This document shows positions 8,720 to 17,796 of a DNA stretch of 59,434 nucleotides, piece by piece (the first letter of the stretch is position 1; each line of letters begins with the position of its first letter). A model generated the notes under the pieces. The model was not told the DNA's origin. It worked only from the letters and a program-made list of their open reading frames with translations, and ran no database searches. Location: assembly GCA_017627255.1 (NCBI GenBank), contig JAGAHD010000046.1:1-59434 (forward strand). The letters are read 5' to 3'. This stretch comes from Bacteroidales bacterium. Its GTDB lineage: Bacteria; Bacteroidota; Bacteroidia; Bacteroidales; UBA932. A program made the position numbers and the translations under genes.

Positions 8720-10567
8720 TTAGATGACTCTGCGGGTTCCGATATGCTTGGGAGAGATATGCCGACGAACTGCGGTCGTCCCAGCGTCACCGGGATCCTC
8801 ACCGGGATCCTCACCGGGGGCTTCGCCGGGATCCTCACCAGGGTTCTCACCCGGATCTTCACCAGGGTTCTCGCCGGGATCTTCACCAGGGTTCTCGCCG
8901 GGATCTTCACCAGGGTTCTCGCCGGGATCTTCACCAGGATTCTCGCCCGGATCCTCACCAGGGTCCTCGCCCGGATCTTCACCAGGGTCCTCACCCGGAT
9001 CGGGAGCTTCACCACGGGTGGCCGTGAAGGATGTGAAGATATCACCCCAACCCGGCTCCGCTTCTTCGTCATAGTAATAGCCGAACCAGACACCGGTATC
9101 CTTCAGGACGCCGGACTCCGGCATACTCAGGACGATATAGTCTTCGCCGTTCGCGGCGAACCGGATGAATTCCTCTTCGGAGAGAGCCCACAGCGGCTGC
9201 CAGTCAGGAATCGTGAGGGTCCCGGAGTCTCCGTCAAAGTCGGCATAGAGGTGCTGATCTTCATCCAGTTTATCACCGAACATCGTCGTGATCATGACGT
9301 TGCCCTCCTCTTCGTTGTCGCTTTCCTCGATGACCATCGGGAATGTGACAGTCTTCTTCTGGAAGTAGCTGTACGCTTCGACATTGTAGTAGCCGATGAC
9401 GTCTTCCAGGGTATAGCCGAAGGAATAGAGGAACGGTCCGATGACGAAGGTGTTGTTGGCATTGCCGTAGATATCGGTCAAGAAGCCTTCAGGGAGGGAA
9501 ATGGTCACAACATCGCCGCCCTTGGGATCGGGACGTCCGGAAAGTGCATTCGGGAAGCAGTAGGCAAGATTGTCTTCAGCACTCCAGCCGAAGTCGTACG
9601 GACCGGGTTGCGTGTAGATATGCTGCTCATTGCCACCGTCATACTTGATGGAGTACCCGCCATCCTCGGGGTTTTCACTCTTGAAGAAGATAAAACCTTC
9701 GGGAGCGGCCATCATGATCGGTTCCATCAGGTTCTTGACGATAGCGATGGAATCGATGTCACCGGCAAGTTCCAGGTCGAAATTCACCGGATCCTGGCGG
9801 CCGACGAAGCCTTCACCGTCCAGTTTACCGTCTTTGTCCAGGAAGAATTTGCTCTCCATGGCGGGCGTCGGGTTTCCGACGGCATCCTCGAAGGTCCCTT
9901 CCGGATAGTTGATGGCGAAATAGGCGCCGTTCGGAATGGTATCCAGGGCGAAGGTTACGGTGTTACCGTCGGCCTCGATCGTGACATTCACCGTACCGAC
10001 CGGAATATTCTCAGCGATATTGAATGCTGCGCCTTTCGGAGTATTGACGGCATAGTAATTGGCTGTTGCACGCTTGCCCTTGTAGGTGACGGGCTCGTTG
10101 AAGGTCGCCGTCAGGACATAGTCAGCATAGTCAATCGCCTTGGGACCGGGTTTCTCGTTGTCACCGGTGGTGACTTCCTTGTAGACGACCTCACCGACCG
10201 TACCCTGTTCGCTGGCGGCTACGGCGTACACGGTGTACACGGTATTCCGGTCCAGTTCTTCGACGGTAACGGTCTTGGAAGGAGATTTGGCATAGTCAAC
10301 GGTTCCGGCGGCAGGACCGCTCTTATAGTTGACCTTGAGAAGATTCGTGGGGTTCAGATCGGTCGCCTTTCCTTTCAGCACGGCATAGGAATAAAAACCG
10401 GTACCGGCCTGGGCGCTGATCGTGGCACTGAATCCGGTCTCCCCAACCTCACCCACCGTAATGGAAGGAGAGGAAGGATTGACAACCGCGATGGGATCTT
10501 CGTGCTCGAACTTGGTGCAGCCGAAAGCGACTGCAACTGCGAGGAGACTGAGAAGATATTTTTTCAT
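8720..10567 (-). CDS. Surface lipoprotein with Ig-like domains and a C-terminal PGE(D/N) tandem repeat
   Basis: A 615-residue lipoprotein: MKKYLLSLLAVAVAFGC has a good lipobox (AFGC). The N-terminal half has beta-sandwich segments, including a fibronectin-like stretch (about 25-130) and a bacterial Ig-like segment (TFNEPVTYKG...YEGTFEDAVGNP-type, about 135-240). The middle (about 260-510) is unassigned and rich in Gly, Tyr and Asp. From about residue 513 the chain is a run of PGED/PGEN tetrapeptides, then a short basic tail (VRRHISPKHIGTRRVI). It is the last gene of a SusC/SusD operon, where such lipoproteins usually act as surface glycan-binding or spacer proteins; that role is inferred. An ATG two codons upstream (10573) is an alternative start. 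Confidence 0.75.
   Translation of the reverse strand: MKKYLLSLLAVAVAFGCTKFEHEDPIAVVNPSSPSITVGEVGETGFSATISAQAGTGFYSYAVLKGKATDLNPTNLLKVNYKSGPAAGTVDYAKSPSKTVTVEELDRNTVYTVYAVAASEQGTVGEVVYKEVTTGDNEKPGPKAIDYADYVLTATFNEPVTYKGKRATANYYAVNTPKGAAFNIAENIPVGTVNVTIEADGNTVTFALDTIPNGAYFAINYPEGTFEDAVGNPTPAMESKFFLDKDGKLDGEGFVGRQDPVNFDLELAGDIDSIAIVKNLMEPIMMAAPEGFIFFKSENPEDGGYSIKYDGGNEQHIYTQPGPYDFGWSAEDNLAYCFPNALSGRPDPKGGDVVTISLPEGFLTDIYGNANNTFVIGPFLYSFGYTLEDVIGYYNVEAYSYFQKKTVTFPMVIEESDNEEEGNVMITTMFGDKLDEDQHLYADFDGDSGTLTIPDWQPLWALSEEEFIRFAANGEDYIVLSMPESGVLKDTGVWFGYYYDEEAEPGWGDIFTSFTATRGEAPDPGEDPGEDPGEDPGEDPGENPGEDPGENPGEDPGENPGEDPGENPGEDPGENPGEDPGEAPGEDPGEDPGDAGTTAVRRHISPKHIGTRRVI
8786..9009 (-). repeat. In-frame tandem repeat coding for PGED/PGEN
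   Basis: 12-base units (and 24-base super-units alternating Asp and Asn) repeat in phase with the reading frame of the lipoprotein gene. Units differ mainly at third positions and at the D/N codon. The array can change length by slippage without a frameshift. Confidence 0.9.
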
Positions 10568-10591
10568 AATCATCAATCTTTTAAAGGTTTA

Positions 10592-11530
10592 TCAGTCCTT
10601 GGTTCCAGTATACGGAGCATAGACATAGTTAATCGTGCCAGCATCGGGGATGTAGCCGATCAGTCCGCCGCCTTCACCGGCCGGGGTATCGTCAAGGTTG
10701 AAGACGAGCCCGGTGGCATGGCCTTCGGCATCGTAGGAAATCGTAGCGGTTACATTGCCGGAATCGAAGATTTCATTGAGTGCAGCATCGACGGCGTAAA
10801 GGACAACCGATTCGCCGTTGGAGTACTTGTATTCACTTTCCTGTCCGAGCGGGATGGTAATGGTCGTCAGGTCCTCGGAAACAACGCCATAGTAGCTGAT
10901 GCCCCATCCGTCCCATCCGGAACGGGAGAAGTAAACCAGGTCGTAGAACCACACAAGGTGGTCATCCTCATCGTCCTTGCGGATCTCGCAAGGCCAGGAA
11001 GCCATGGCGCCCCGGCAGTTTGCGGAGAAGGTCCAGTCGCCAAGGATGGCGCTGAGCGGGTGGTCAAGGTCGGCAATGGTAATCGTGCAAGTGTTGTCGG
11101 CGCCGGAATTCACGTCTCCGGTGCTCTTGAACTTGAGGGAGAACTTAAGGTCCCCGGTATACTTTCCTTTGTCGCGGGTACCGTCCTCAAGGAAGGTGAC
11201 TTCCGGATCGTAGATCTTCACCTTGATATACTGGGTGCGGGCTTCCGGAGTGAAGGTAAGGGTGCCGGTACCGTCGGCCAGGTCATAGTTGACACCGGCT
11301 TTTGCCGTACCGTCCACGGCTTCGTATGAAATCGTAGTGGAAACGCCCTTGACAGACGCGAGGGTCACAGCGATATCAATCTCGCCGTCCGTCTCATTGC
11401 AACTGGCGGCCGCTTTGTCAAAAGCGACAAACGCATCGCCGTCGTCGAAGACAGGGTCGCTGTTCGAGTTGCAGGATGCAGCGAAAGCGACAAGGGCAAC
11501 AAGGCTGAAATATGTTGTTATTCTTTTCAT
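10592..11530 (-). CDS. Calx-beta domain lipoprotein of a SusCD operon
   Basis: A 312-residue lipoprotein (signal peptide ending AASC at residue 20). Residues about 30-150 match a Calx-beta fold: the strand pattern TVSYEA-like (TTISYEAVDGTAKAGVNY) followed by LTFTPEARTQYIKVKIYDP and ending in CTITIADLD. The C-terminal half (about 155-312) is a separate beta-rich region with many Trp/Tyr residues (SWPCEIRKDDEDDHLVWFYDL) and could bind carbohydrate. The gene starts 21 bases after the SusD stop and is followed by the repeat lipoprotein after 18 bases. Such proteins commonly accompany SusCD pairs as accessory surface components; the ligand is unknown. Confidence 0.75.
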   Translation of the reverse strand: MKRITTYFSLVALVAFAASCNSNSDPVFDDGDAFVAFDKAAASCNETDGEIDIAVTLASVKGVSTTISYEAVDGTAKAGVNYDLADGTGTLTFTPEARTQYIKVKIYDPEVTFLEDGTRDKGKYTGDLKFSLKFKSTGDVNSGADNTCTITIADLDHPLSAILGDWTFSANCRGAMASWPCEIRKDDEDDHLVWFYDLVYFSRSGWDGWGISYYGVVSEDLTTITIPLGQESEYKYSNGESVVLYAVDAALNEIFDSGNVTATISYDAEGHATGLVFNLDDTPAGEGGGLIGYIPDAGTINYVYAPYTGTKD

Positions 11531-11551
11531 CTGAATTATCTCCTATATTGA

Positions 11552-13057
11552 TCAGAATCCCGGGTTGTGGGAAAGGTTCTCATTGACGTCATATTCCCGC
11601 TTCGGGATAGAGAGAGCCCAGTACTTGGAAGAAGCATCGATGTTGTCACCTCTCCGGCTGTCGGAATACGTGACGGCGCCGTTGGCGGTACGGCCGAGGT
11701 CGAACCAGTAGTGGCCTTCGAAGTTGAGCTCGAGACGACGCTCAAGGGCGACGGCGGTTGCACCGGCGGAGGTGAGGGCGGAAGCACCGCGGTTCGCGCG
11801 GATGGCATTCAGGTCATTGAGAGCGGAAGCACCGGAAATGGATGCACCATTCACGAGGGCTTCGGCACGGTTGAGATACATCTCGGAGAGGCGGAGGACG
11901 ATCACGTTGTTGACATCCGGAGTGGAGGTGGCGTCACCTTCGCCCTTGCCCATGTATTTCATGGTCCAGAGTTCGCCGCCGGAAGCCTCGTCGGCATCGG
12001 TGCAGAACATCACCTTTCCGTCATCTTTGCCGCGGATACCGGTGGTGCCGCGGACATCACCTTCCTCGAACAGGGCGGTCAGCGAAGGAGAAGCGGCGCA
12101 GTCGGCGTAACCGACCGGATTGGTCATATGGGAAGGACCCTCCCAGTACTCGTCGTAACCGTTGGTCTTCTTGCCGTAGACCTCGAAGATAACCTCGGAT
12201 CCGCCGATTTCGCTGCCCCATACGGAAGGATACTCTTCAGCCGTCCAGAGTTTGTACTTGCCGGAGTTGATGACCTTGGTGGCATAGTCGGCAGCGTTCT
12301 GCCATTCCTGATTGTAAAGGTAAACGCGGCTGAGAAGGGCCTGGATGGCCGGCAGCGAAGCGGCAGCCTTCTTATCGGCGACACCGGCACGCTCATAGCT
12401 GGCATCGATCAGGCTTTCTGCCTCTTTCAGGTCGGAAATAATCTGGGCGTACACCTCGGCAACGGAATTGCGGGCAGGCTGATCCTGGGCAGTCTTGTCA
12501 GTCTTCAGGATAATCGGAACGCAGTCCGTGAAATTGACCACCTTGCTCTTGGCCGGGGAATAGGCGTAGATGCGGGCGAGGTCGAAATGGGCGAGTGCAC
12601 GCAGGAAGAGGCACTCTGCCTGGAGGTTCTTGATATCCTGTGCGGAAACGGAGCTGTCGGTATAGTAATCCATACCCTGGGTCTCGATTTCCTCCAGCAC
12701 GTTGTTGACGGCGGAAATCACATAATAGGCATAACCCCAGAGTCCGACGGTGTTGTCGATGCTGTAGTTCATATAGAACGGAGGCTGGTAACGGCCGGAC
12801 TGGAAACCGGTGCTGACCGGAATGGTGGCATTGTCAGCCCGCATCTCGGAGGTGAGCACGTAGTCGGCACCATACCATGCGCCGTCTGCAAGCGGACCGT
12901 ACGCACCGGCGACCGCTTTGTTCAAACCATCGTAGTCGGCGAGGGCCAGGGCATTGCTCTGCGTGAGGAACGGCTCTTCCTTGAGGAAATCCTTGCAGCT
13001 GACGGAAAGGGCAGCCGCAGCAATCAGGACAATGTATGTTGACTTTTTCATATTCAT
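11552..13057 (-). CDS. SusD/RagB-family nutrient-binding lipoprotein
   Basis: About 501 residues. It has a lipoprotein signal (ALSVSCKDFLKEEP; Cys near residue 21) and the SusD N-terminal hallmark DFLKEEPFLTQSN. TPR-like helices follow (LQAECLFLRALAHFDLARIYAYSP), and the C-terminal SusD block (LRLSEMYLNRAEALV, ELNFEGHYWFDLGRTA, IPKREYDVNENLSHNPGF) is complete. It caps the SusC transporter encoded 14 bases upstream and binds glycans or other oligomers on the cell surface. ATG codons at 13057 and 13051 are both possible; a TTG further upstream is unlikely. The substrate cannot be told because no glycoside hydrolase lies in this operon. Confidence 0.93.
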   Translation of the reverse strand: MNMKKSTYIVLIAAAALSVSCKDFLKEEPFLTQSNALALADYDGLNKAVAGAYGPLADGAWYGADYVLTSEMRADNATIPVSTGFQSGRYQPPFYMNYSIDNTVGLWGYAYYVISAVNNVLEEIETQGMDYYTDSSVSAQDIKNLQAECLFLRALAHFDLARIYAYSPAKSKVVNFTDCVPIILKTDKTAQDQPARNSVAEVYAQIISDLKEAESLIDASYERAGVADKKAAASLPAIQALLSRVYLYNQEWQNAADYATKVINSGKYKLWTAEEYPSVWGSEIGGSEVIFEVYGKKTNGYDEYWEGPSHMTNPVGYADCAASPSLTALFEEGDVRGTTGIRGKDDGKVMFCTDADEASGGELWTMKYMGKGEGDATSTPDVNNVIVLRLSEMYLNRAEALVNGASISGASALNDLNAIRANRGASALTSAGATAVALERRLELNFEGHYWFDLGRTANGAVTYSDSRRGDNIDASSKYWALSIPKREYDVNENLSHNPGF

Positions 13058-13071
13058 AAGGCTTTTCAAGA

Positions 13072-16000
13072 TTAGAAGGACACCTCGATACCACCGACAA
13101 AGGACTTGGTCATCGGATAGACACCGAGGCCCATACCGTCGAGACCACGCTCAGGATCCCAGAAATCGACATCGTGGAACGTGTAAAGGTTGAGGGCGCT
13201 GACATAGACCTTGACAGCATTCAGGTTAATCGCCTTGACCCAATTCTCGGGCAGGTTGTAAGAGAGCGTGATATCCTTGATGCGGAGGTAGCTGCCGTCC
13301 TGCAGCCAGCGGGTGCTGGCGAAGGTGTAGGAGTTGGAGCTGTTGCCGGCCACCGGCTTCGGGAAGACACCCGTGTCACCGACCTCTTTCCAGTAGTTGA
13401 GGGAACGGGACGTCTGGTTCATGGACATCTGGGAACCGTCGGAGTTGATATAGCGGTTCTCCACGATAAGCACCTTGTTGCCGTACTTGTACTCGAAGAA
13501 GGCGCTCAGGTTCAAACCCTTCCAGGAGAAGGAGGTGTTGAAGCCGCCCGTGAACTTCGGTTCCGGGGAACCGGCGTAGATGTAGCTGGCCTTGTTATAG
13601 TCAGAGGTAAGGGTGTATTTTCCGGTATCGTTGCCGTCTTCATCCATCTCATGTACTTTCCAAAGGGCTGCTCCTGTGGACGGATTCACTCCGTAGTAAT
13701 CTTTGAGATAATAGGTGTAGAAGCGCTCGCCGACCTTGTGCTTGATACGGGTGTCGCTGTAGGTCATCTCGTCGGTATCGCCCAGGTCGAGGATCTCGGA
13801 CTTGTTGTACGCGAGGTTGAAGCCGAGGTTCCAGACCATCTCGCTGTTGCGGATGATGTCGCCGTCAAGCTGAAGTTCGACGCCGTTGTTCTTCATGGAA
13901 CCGATGTTCATGAAGTTGGAGCTGAAACCGGAGGTCTGCGGGACCTGCTTGGAAAGCAGCATGTCCGTGGTCTTGCGGCTGTAGACGTCAGCCTGCAGGT
14001 TCAGGCGGCTGTCAAAGAAGCCGGCGTCGAGACCCACGTTCCAGGTATAGTTCTTCTCCCAGGAGAGGGATGCATTGTCCGGAGAGTCCGGAAGGTTGCC
14101 GTTGCTGCCGTTGTAGGCGGAGGAGGCATACACGCCGTAAGCCTGGTAAGGGGCGATGTTGTTGTTACCGTTGACACCATAGCTGGCACGGAGCTTCAGG
14201 AGGCTCAGCCAGTTGCGGGTACCCTTCATGAAGTTCTCGTTGGTGATGTTCCAGCTGCCGCCCAGGGACCAGAACAGACCCCACTGGTTTTCGGAGCCGA
14301 AGAGGGAAGAACCGTCTTCACGGACCGAAGCAGTCAGGAAGTACTTGTTGGCGTAGTTGTAGTCGAACATGCCGAAGAAGGAAAGGAGGGTACGGTAGTT
14401 GGCGCTGTAACCGGTTTCGTCGGTGGAAGCGGTTGCCGTAGCCAGATACGGGATCTTGGCGTCCAGGCCCGGAGCATATACATAGTAGTACATGTAGCTG
14501 CGCCGCATGGCCTCCTGGCCGAGCATAATGCGGAAATTGTTGTCCGTCAGGCTGAAGTTATAGGTGGCCGTGTTGGAAGTCGTAAGGGTCACATACTGGG
14601 TGGTGGAGGTCTGGAGGGTACCTACCGTGTCGCCCGGATCCGGAGCCCAGTAACGGCGGCCTTCGCCGAAGGTGGTCTCCACGGAGTTGTTGGTCTTGAA
14701 CACCAGGTTTCTCACCGGTTCCCACTGCAGGTAGGCGGTGCCGTGCAGACGGTACTGCTTCTCCCACTGGTCGTTGTTCTGGGCGGTGTACAGCGGGTTG
14801 GTGTTGGAGTTCTCGGGGATGTTGACGTTGTAGTTGCCGTCCTGGTCATAGAAAGGAGTCCAGGGCAGGATCTTCATGCCGGCGAAGAACGGGTTGGAAT
14901 AGTACAGCGACTGCATCGGGGTATCGTTGGACATCGTGTAGGCGAGGTTCACGCGGGTACCGATCTCGAGGGTCTTGGTGAGCCTGTAGTCGGAATTCAC
15001 ACGGGCGGTGAGCTTCTGGAAGTCCGTTCCGTAGGTGATACCGTCGTTCTTCTGGTAAGAGAAAGAAGAATAGAACTTGCCGCGGTCGCTGCCGGCAGAA
15101 GCGTTGATTTCGTATTCGCTGAGGGCGCCCATGCGGGTGAAGGCATCCATCCAGTTGGTAAGGTCACTGGTCAGCAGGGACATCGGACGATAGTACGAAG
15201 AGGTCGGGTCGTCCGGGTTGTAACCGGCGTTGACGATGGCGGCACGCTGCCAGTTGAGCAGTTCGGAACCGTTCATGATGCGGAAACCGTTGTCGTTGGA
15301 GAGCTGGGAAGCACCGAACTTGACGCGGGCGTTGAAGCGGGCGTTGCCGGCCTTTCCGCTCTTGGTGGTCACGAGGATGACACCGTTGGCGGCGCGGGAA
15401 CCGTAGATGGAGGCCGCGGCGGCATCCTTCAGGACAGTGATGGACTCGATGTCGTTCGGGTTGATGGCGGACATCGCGTTGGAGGTGTTGGTGAAGTAGG
15501 ACTGGTCACCGGTCTGCACCGGGATACCGTCGATCACCCACAGCGGTTCACTGCCGGCGTTGAGGGAGGAAATACCACGGATACGGATATCGGTGGAAGC
15601 GCCAGGCTGGCCGGTCTGGGAGGTCACCTGGACACCCGCCATCTTACCGGCGAGGAGTTTATCCACGGAAGAGACCGGAGCCTCTGCGAGACCGTCGCTC
15701 TTCATCGAGGTGACGGAGCCCGTATTTGCTTCGCGGCGGACCGTACCGTAAGCCACGACGATGACGTCGTCCAGCAGCTCGCTGTCGGTCTCGAGGGTCA
15801 CGTTGATGAAATTGCGACCGCCAACCTGAATTTCGGCAGTCTTGAAACCGAGGCAACTTACAACGAGAACCCCGTCTTCGGGAACGCTGATCGAATAGTT
15901 ACCCAACGCGTCAGTCATGGCGTAGACAGAAGTACTGCCTTTCAGCTGCACTGCGGCACCGGAAACGCCGACACCACCCGCATCAGAAACCGTACCGGTG

Positions 16001-16080
16001 ACCCGGACGTTCTGGGCAAGTGCAACCGATGCTGAAAGGATTAAAGCCACAACTGTGAAGAAAGCTTTAATTTTTTTCAT
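13072..16080 (-). CDS. SusC/RagA-family TonB-dependent outer-membrane transporter
   Basis: A 1002-residue protein with a signal peptide (ending ALAQ). A carboxypeptidase-regulatory-like domain (about 22-105) is followed by the SusC signature LLDDVIVVAYGTVRREANTG, a plug domain (LLAGKMAGVQVTS, DIRIRGISSLNAGSEPLWVIDGIP, VLKDAAAASIYGSRAANGVI), and a long beta-barrel ending GGIEVSF. No STN domain is present, so this copy is a transporter without direct anti-sigma signalling. The start is the ATG at 16080; an ORF extension upstream runs through AT-rich leader DNA. It is the first gene of the operon with SusD and two lipoproteins. Confidence 0.95.
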   Translation of the reverse strand: MKKIKAFFTVVALILSASVALAQNVRVTGTVSDAGGVGVSGAAVQLKGSTSVYAMTDALGNYSISVPEDGVLVVSCLGFKTAEIQVGGRNFINVTLETDSELLDDVIVVAYGTVRREANTGSVTSMKSDGLAEAPVSSVDKLLAGKMAGVQVTSQTGQPGASTDIRIRGISSLNAGSEPLWVIDGIPVQTGDQSYFTNTSNAMSAINPNDIESITVLKDAAAASIYGSRAANGVILVTTKSGKAGNARFNARVKFGASQLSNDNGFRIMNGSELLNWQRAAIVNAGYNPDDPTSSYYRPMSLLTSDLTNWMDAFTRMGALSEYEINASAGSDRGKFYSSFSYQKNDGITYGTDFQKLTARVNSDYRLTKTLEIGTRVNLAYTMSNDTPMQSLYYSNPFFAGMKILPWTPFYDQDGNYNVNIPENSNTNPLYTAQNNDQWEKQYRLHGTAYLQWEPVRNLVFKTNNSVETTFGEGRRYWAPDPGDTVGTLQTSTTQYVTLTTSNTATYNFSLTDNNFRIMLGQEAMRRSYMYYYVYAPGLDAKIPYLATATASTDETGYSANYRTLLSFFGMFDYNYANKYFLTASVREDGSSLFGSENQWGLFWSLGGSWNITNENFMKGTRNWLSLLKLRASYGVNGNNNIAPYQAYGVYASSAYNGSNGNLPDSPDNASLSWEKNYTWNVGLDAGFFDSRLNLQADVYSRKTTDMLLSKQVPQTSGFSSNFMNIGSMKNNGVELQLDGDIIRNSEMVWNLGFNLAYNKSEILDLGDTDEMTYSDTRIKHKVGERFYTYYLKDYYGVNPSTGAALWKVHEMDEDGNDTGKYTLTSDYNKASYIYAGSPEPKFTGGFNTSFSWKGLNLSAFFEYKYGNKVLIVENRYINSDGSQMSMNQTSRSLNYWKEVGDTGVFPKPVAGNSSNSYTFASTRWLQDGSYLRIKDITLSYNLPENWVKAINLNAVKVYVSALNLYTFHDVDFWDPERGLDGMGLGVYPMTKSFVGGIEVSF

Positions 16081-16430
16081 TGGTTGAATTTTAATTAAAC
16101 ATAAATATTGATATTTGCACGTCTTGTCATCTTGCATGCATAATGCAAAAATGGCCGTTTTTCAGACGACAATTTGATGCAAATATTACAATTATTTTTG
16201 ATAATTACAAATGCCGCAAACAAATCATAACTTGCTTTTACAAACTCAGGGATAGATTTTTGGAATTTTTGAACTTAAAAATTTTTCAAAACGGTATCAA
16301 ACCGTTATTAAAACGCCGTAAAATGCATAAAACTGTAAGTTTTAAAATATTTTAAAAATTTTGAAAATATGTTGCAATCCCGTTTCCGGGGGAGGGAATC
16401 GGGTTGGATGGAGGCAGGAACACCTTAAGT
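16081..16430. other. AT-rich intergenic region upstream of SusC, no gene seen
   Basis: About 350 bases, much more AT-rich than the surrounding genes. It contains a small inverted repeat AACGGT-ATCAA-ACCGTT (16290-16306), which could be an operator, and several homopolymer A/T tracts. A near-match -7 box on the minus strand (AATATTTG, 16180-16187) has one mismatch, so the SusC promoter is not placed. A short ORF on the plus strand here has no coding character. Confidence 0.5.
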
Positions 16431-16462
16431 AAAAAAGATACCCGTCAGAGGGTATCTTTTTT
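16431..16462 (-). terminator. Terminator overlapping the end of the aldo/keto reductase gene
   Basis: A perfect 13-bp inverted repeat (AAAAAAGATACCC / GGGTATCTTTTTT, loop GTCAGA). The stop codon of the reductase (16445-16447) lies in the loop and the last codons form one arm, so terminator and coding end overlap. Confidence 0.85.
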
Positions 16463-17794
16463 CAAATCTTCTACGTAACGGGCAATCCGGTGCAGCTGGT
16501 CCGGAATCGGAATGCTTTGCGGGCAGTGGATAAGGCACTCTCCGCACCCGATGCAGTGGTCGGCCTGGCGGATAGTCGGAATGGCCCGGTCATAGCTGAC
16601 CAGATAGGCGTTTTTGAGCTTGCGGTAGTCTTTCTGCTCCTGGTTCTGGGCGTAGCGCCCTTCCGTGACGGAGGTGTTGTAGTGCTTGAAGATGCCCGGA
16701 ATGTCGATTCCCCAGGGGCAGGGCATGCAGTATTTGCAGTCCGTGCAGTTGACGGTGGGATACTCCATCATCTGGGTGGCCATTCGTTCCAGGAACTCCA
16801 GCTCTTCGTCGGTAAGCGGCTGGAAGTGCGTGAAAGTCTTGATGTTGTCGATGAGCGGGTCCATGTTGGTCATGCCGCTCAGGGCGCAGAGGACCCGTGG
16901 ATGGGTGCCGCAGAACCGGAAGGCCCACGACGCGATGGACATGTCCGGTTCGCGCTCCTTCATCTGGGCAGCGATGTTTTCCGGCACGTTGGCGAGCCGG
17001 CCGCCCAGCAGGGGCTCCATGATGACGATCGGCAGTTCACGCTTGTCGAGTTCGGCATAGAGGTAGTCTGCATTGACGTTCCTCACGCCGTCCGCGTGGG
17101 TCCAGTCCACATAGTTCATCTCGATCTGGACGAAATCCCACAACATCTGGCCGGAATCGTACAGCTCCATGAAATAGTCGAACTCGTGCTTGGCGCCATG
17201 GAAGGAAAAACCGAGGTTGCGGATGCGTCCCTTCTCCTTCTCACCACGCAGGAAATCGAGCATGCCGTTCTTTACATATCGCTCTTCGAAGGCGTCTTTC
17301 CCGCCCCTGCCGATGGAGTGGAGGAGGTAGTAGTCGAAGTAGTCTGTCTGCATTTCCGCAAAAGAATCCTCATACATCTGGAGGGAAGCCTTGACGGAAA
17401 CGTCATTGAAGTTGGAGAGTTTGGTCGCGATATAATAACTGTCGCGGGGATGGCGGCTCAGGGCGATGCCCGCCGCCCGTTCGGACTGTCCCTGGAGGTA
17501 GGCGGGGGAGGTGTCGAAATAATTGATGCCATGGGCGATGGCATAGTCCACCATCTCGTTGACGGCTTCCTGGTCGATGACCCGTTTCCCGTTCACCTCG
17601 ATCATGGGCCAGCGCATGCAGCCGAATCCGATCAGGGATACCTTGTCCCCATTGCGGGGATTCTCGCGGTAAACCATTTGTCCCTCGCCGTCCAGGCTGA
17701 CAGTCTTTTTCCCTTTGGGCGCACAGCCGGCTGCGGCGGCACCGAGAGCCAGGGCCCCGGCGCCGGATAACTTGATAAAGTCTCTACGTTCCAT
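16445..17794 (-). CDS. Aldo/keto reductase with Tat-type lipoprotein signal and C-terminal 2x[4Fe-4S] domain
   Basis: A 449-residue protein. The N-terminus MERRDFIKLSGAG...AAAGC24 has a twin-arginine motif and a lipobox, so export as a folded protein and anchoring are predicted. Residues about 40-340 form the AKR barrel with the tetrad Asp94 (YFDTSPAY), Tyr99, Lys125 (IATKLS) and His159 (YLLHS). The C-terminus carries ferredoxin motifs CTDCKYCMPCPWGIDIP and CIGCGECLIHCPQSIPIP. This AKR-ferredoxin type is common in anaerobes; electrons presumably come through the clusters rather than only NAD(P)H, which is inference. The gene follows the membrane iron-sulfur protein after 2 bases, implying a redox partnership. 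Substrate unknown. Confidence 0.88.
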   Translation of the reverse strand: MERRDFIKLSGAGALALGAAAAGCAPKGKKTVSLDGEGQMVYRENPRNGDKVSLIGFGCMRWPMIEVNGKRVIDQEAVNEMVDYAIAHGINYFDTSPAYLQGQSERAAGIALSRHPRDSYYIATKLSNFNDVSVKASLQMYEDSFAEMQTDYFDYYLLHSIGRGGKDAFEERYVKNGMLDFLRGEKEKGRIRNLGFSFHGAKHEFDYFMELYDSGQMLWDFVQIEMNYVDWTHADGVRNVNADYLYAELDKRELPIVIMEPLLGGRLANVPENIAAQMKEREPDMSIASWAFRFCGTHPRVLCALSGMTNMDPLIDNIKTFTHFQPLTDEELEFLERMATQMMEYPTVNCTDCKYCMPCPWGIDIPGIFKHYNTSVTEGRYAQNQEQKDYRKLKNAYLVSYDRAIPTIRQADHCIGCGECLIHCPQSIPIPDQLHRIARYVEDLKKDTL

Positions 17795-17796
17795 GG

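Noticed and set aside
8786..9009. Regular short repeats that could look like a CRISPR array
   Set aside because: Units are 12/24 bases without spacers and stay in phase with a lipoprotein reading frame, so this is a coding repeat. No cas genes are present.
16143..16355. 70-residue plus-strand ORF in the AT-rich gap
   Set aside because: Phe/Lys/Ile-rich product of AT-rich promoter DNA, no ribosome-binding site or recognisable feature.
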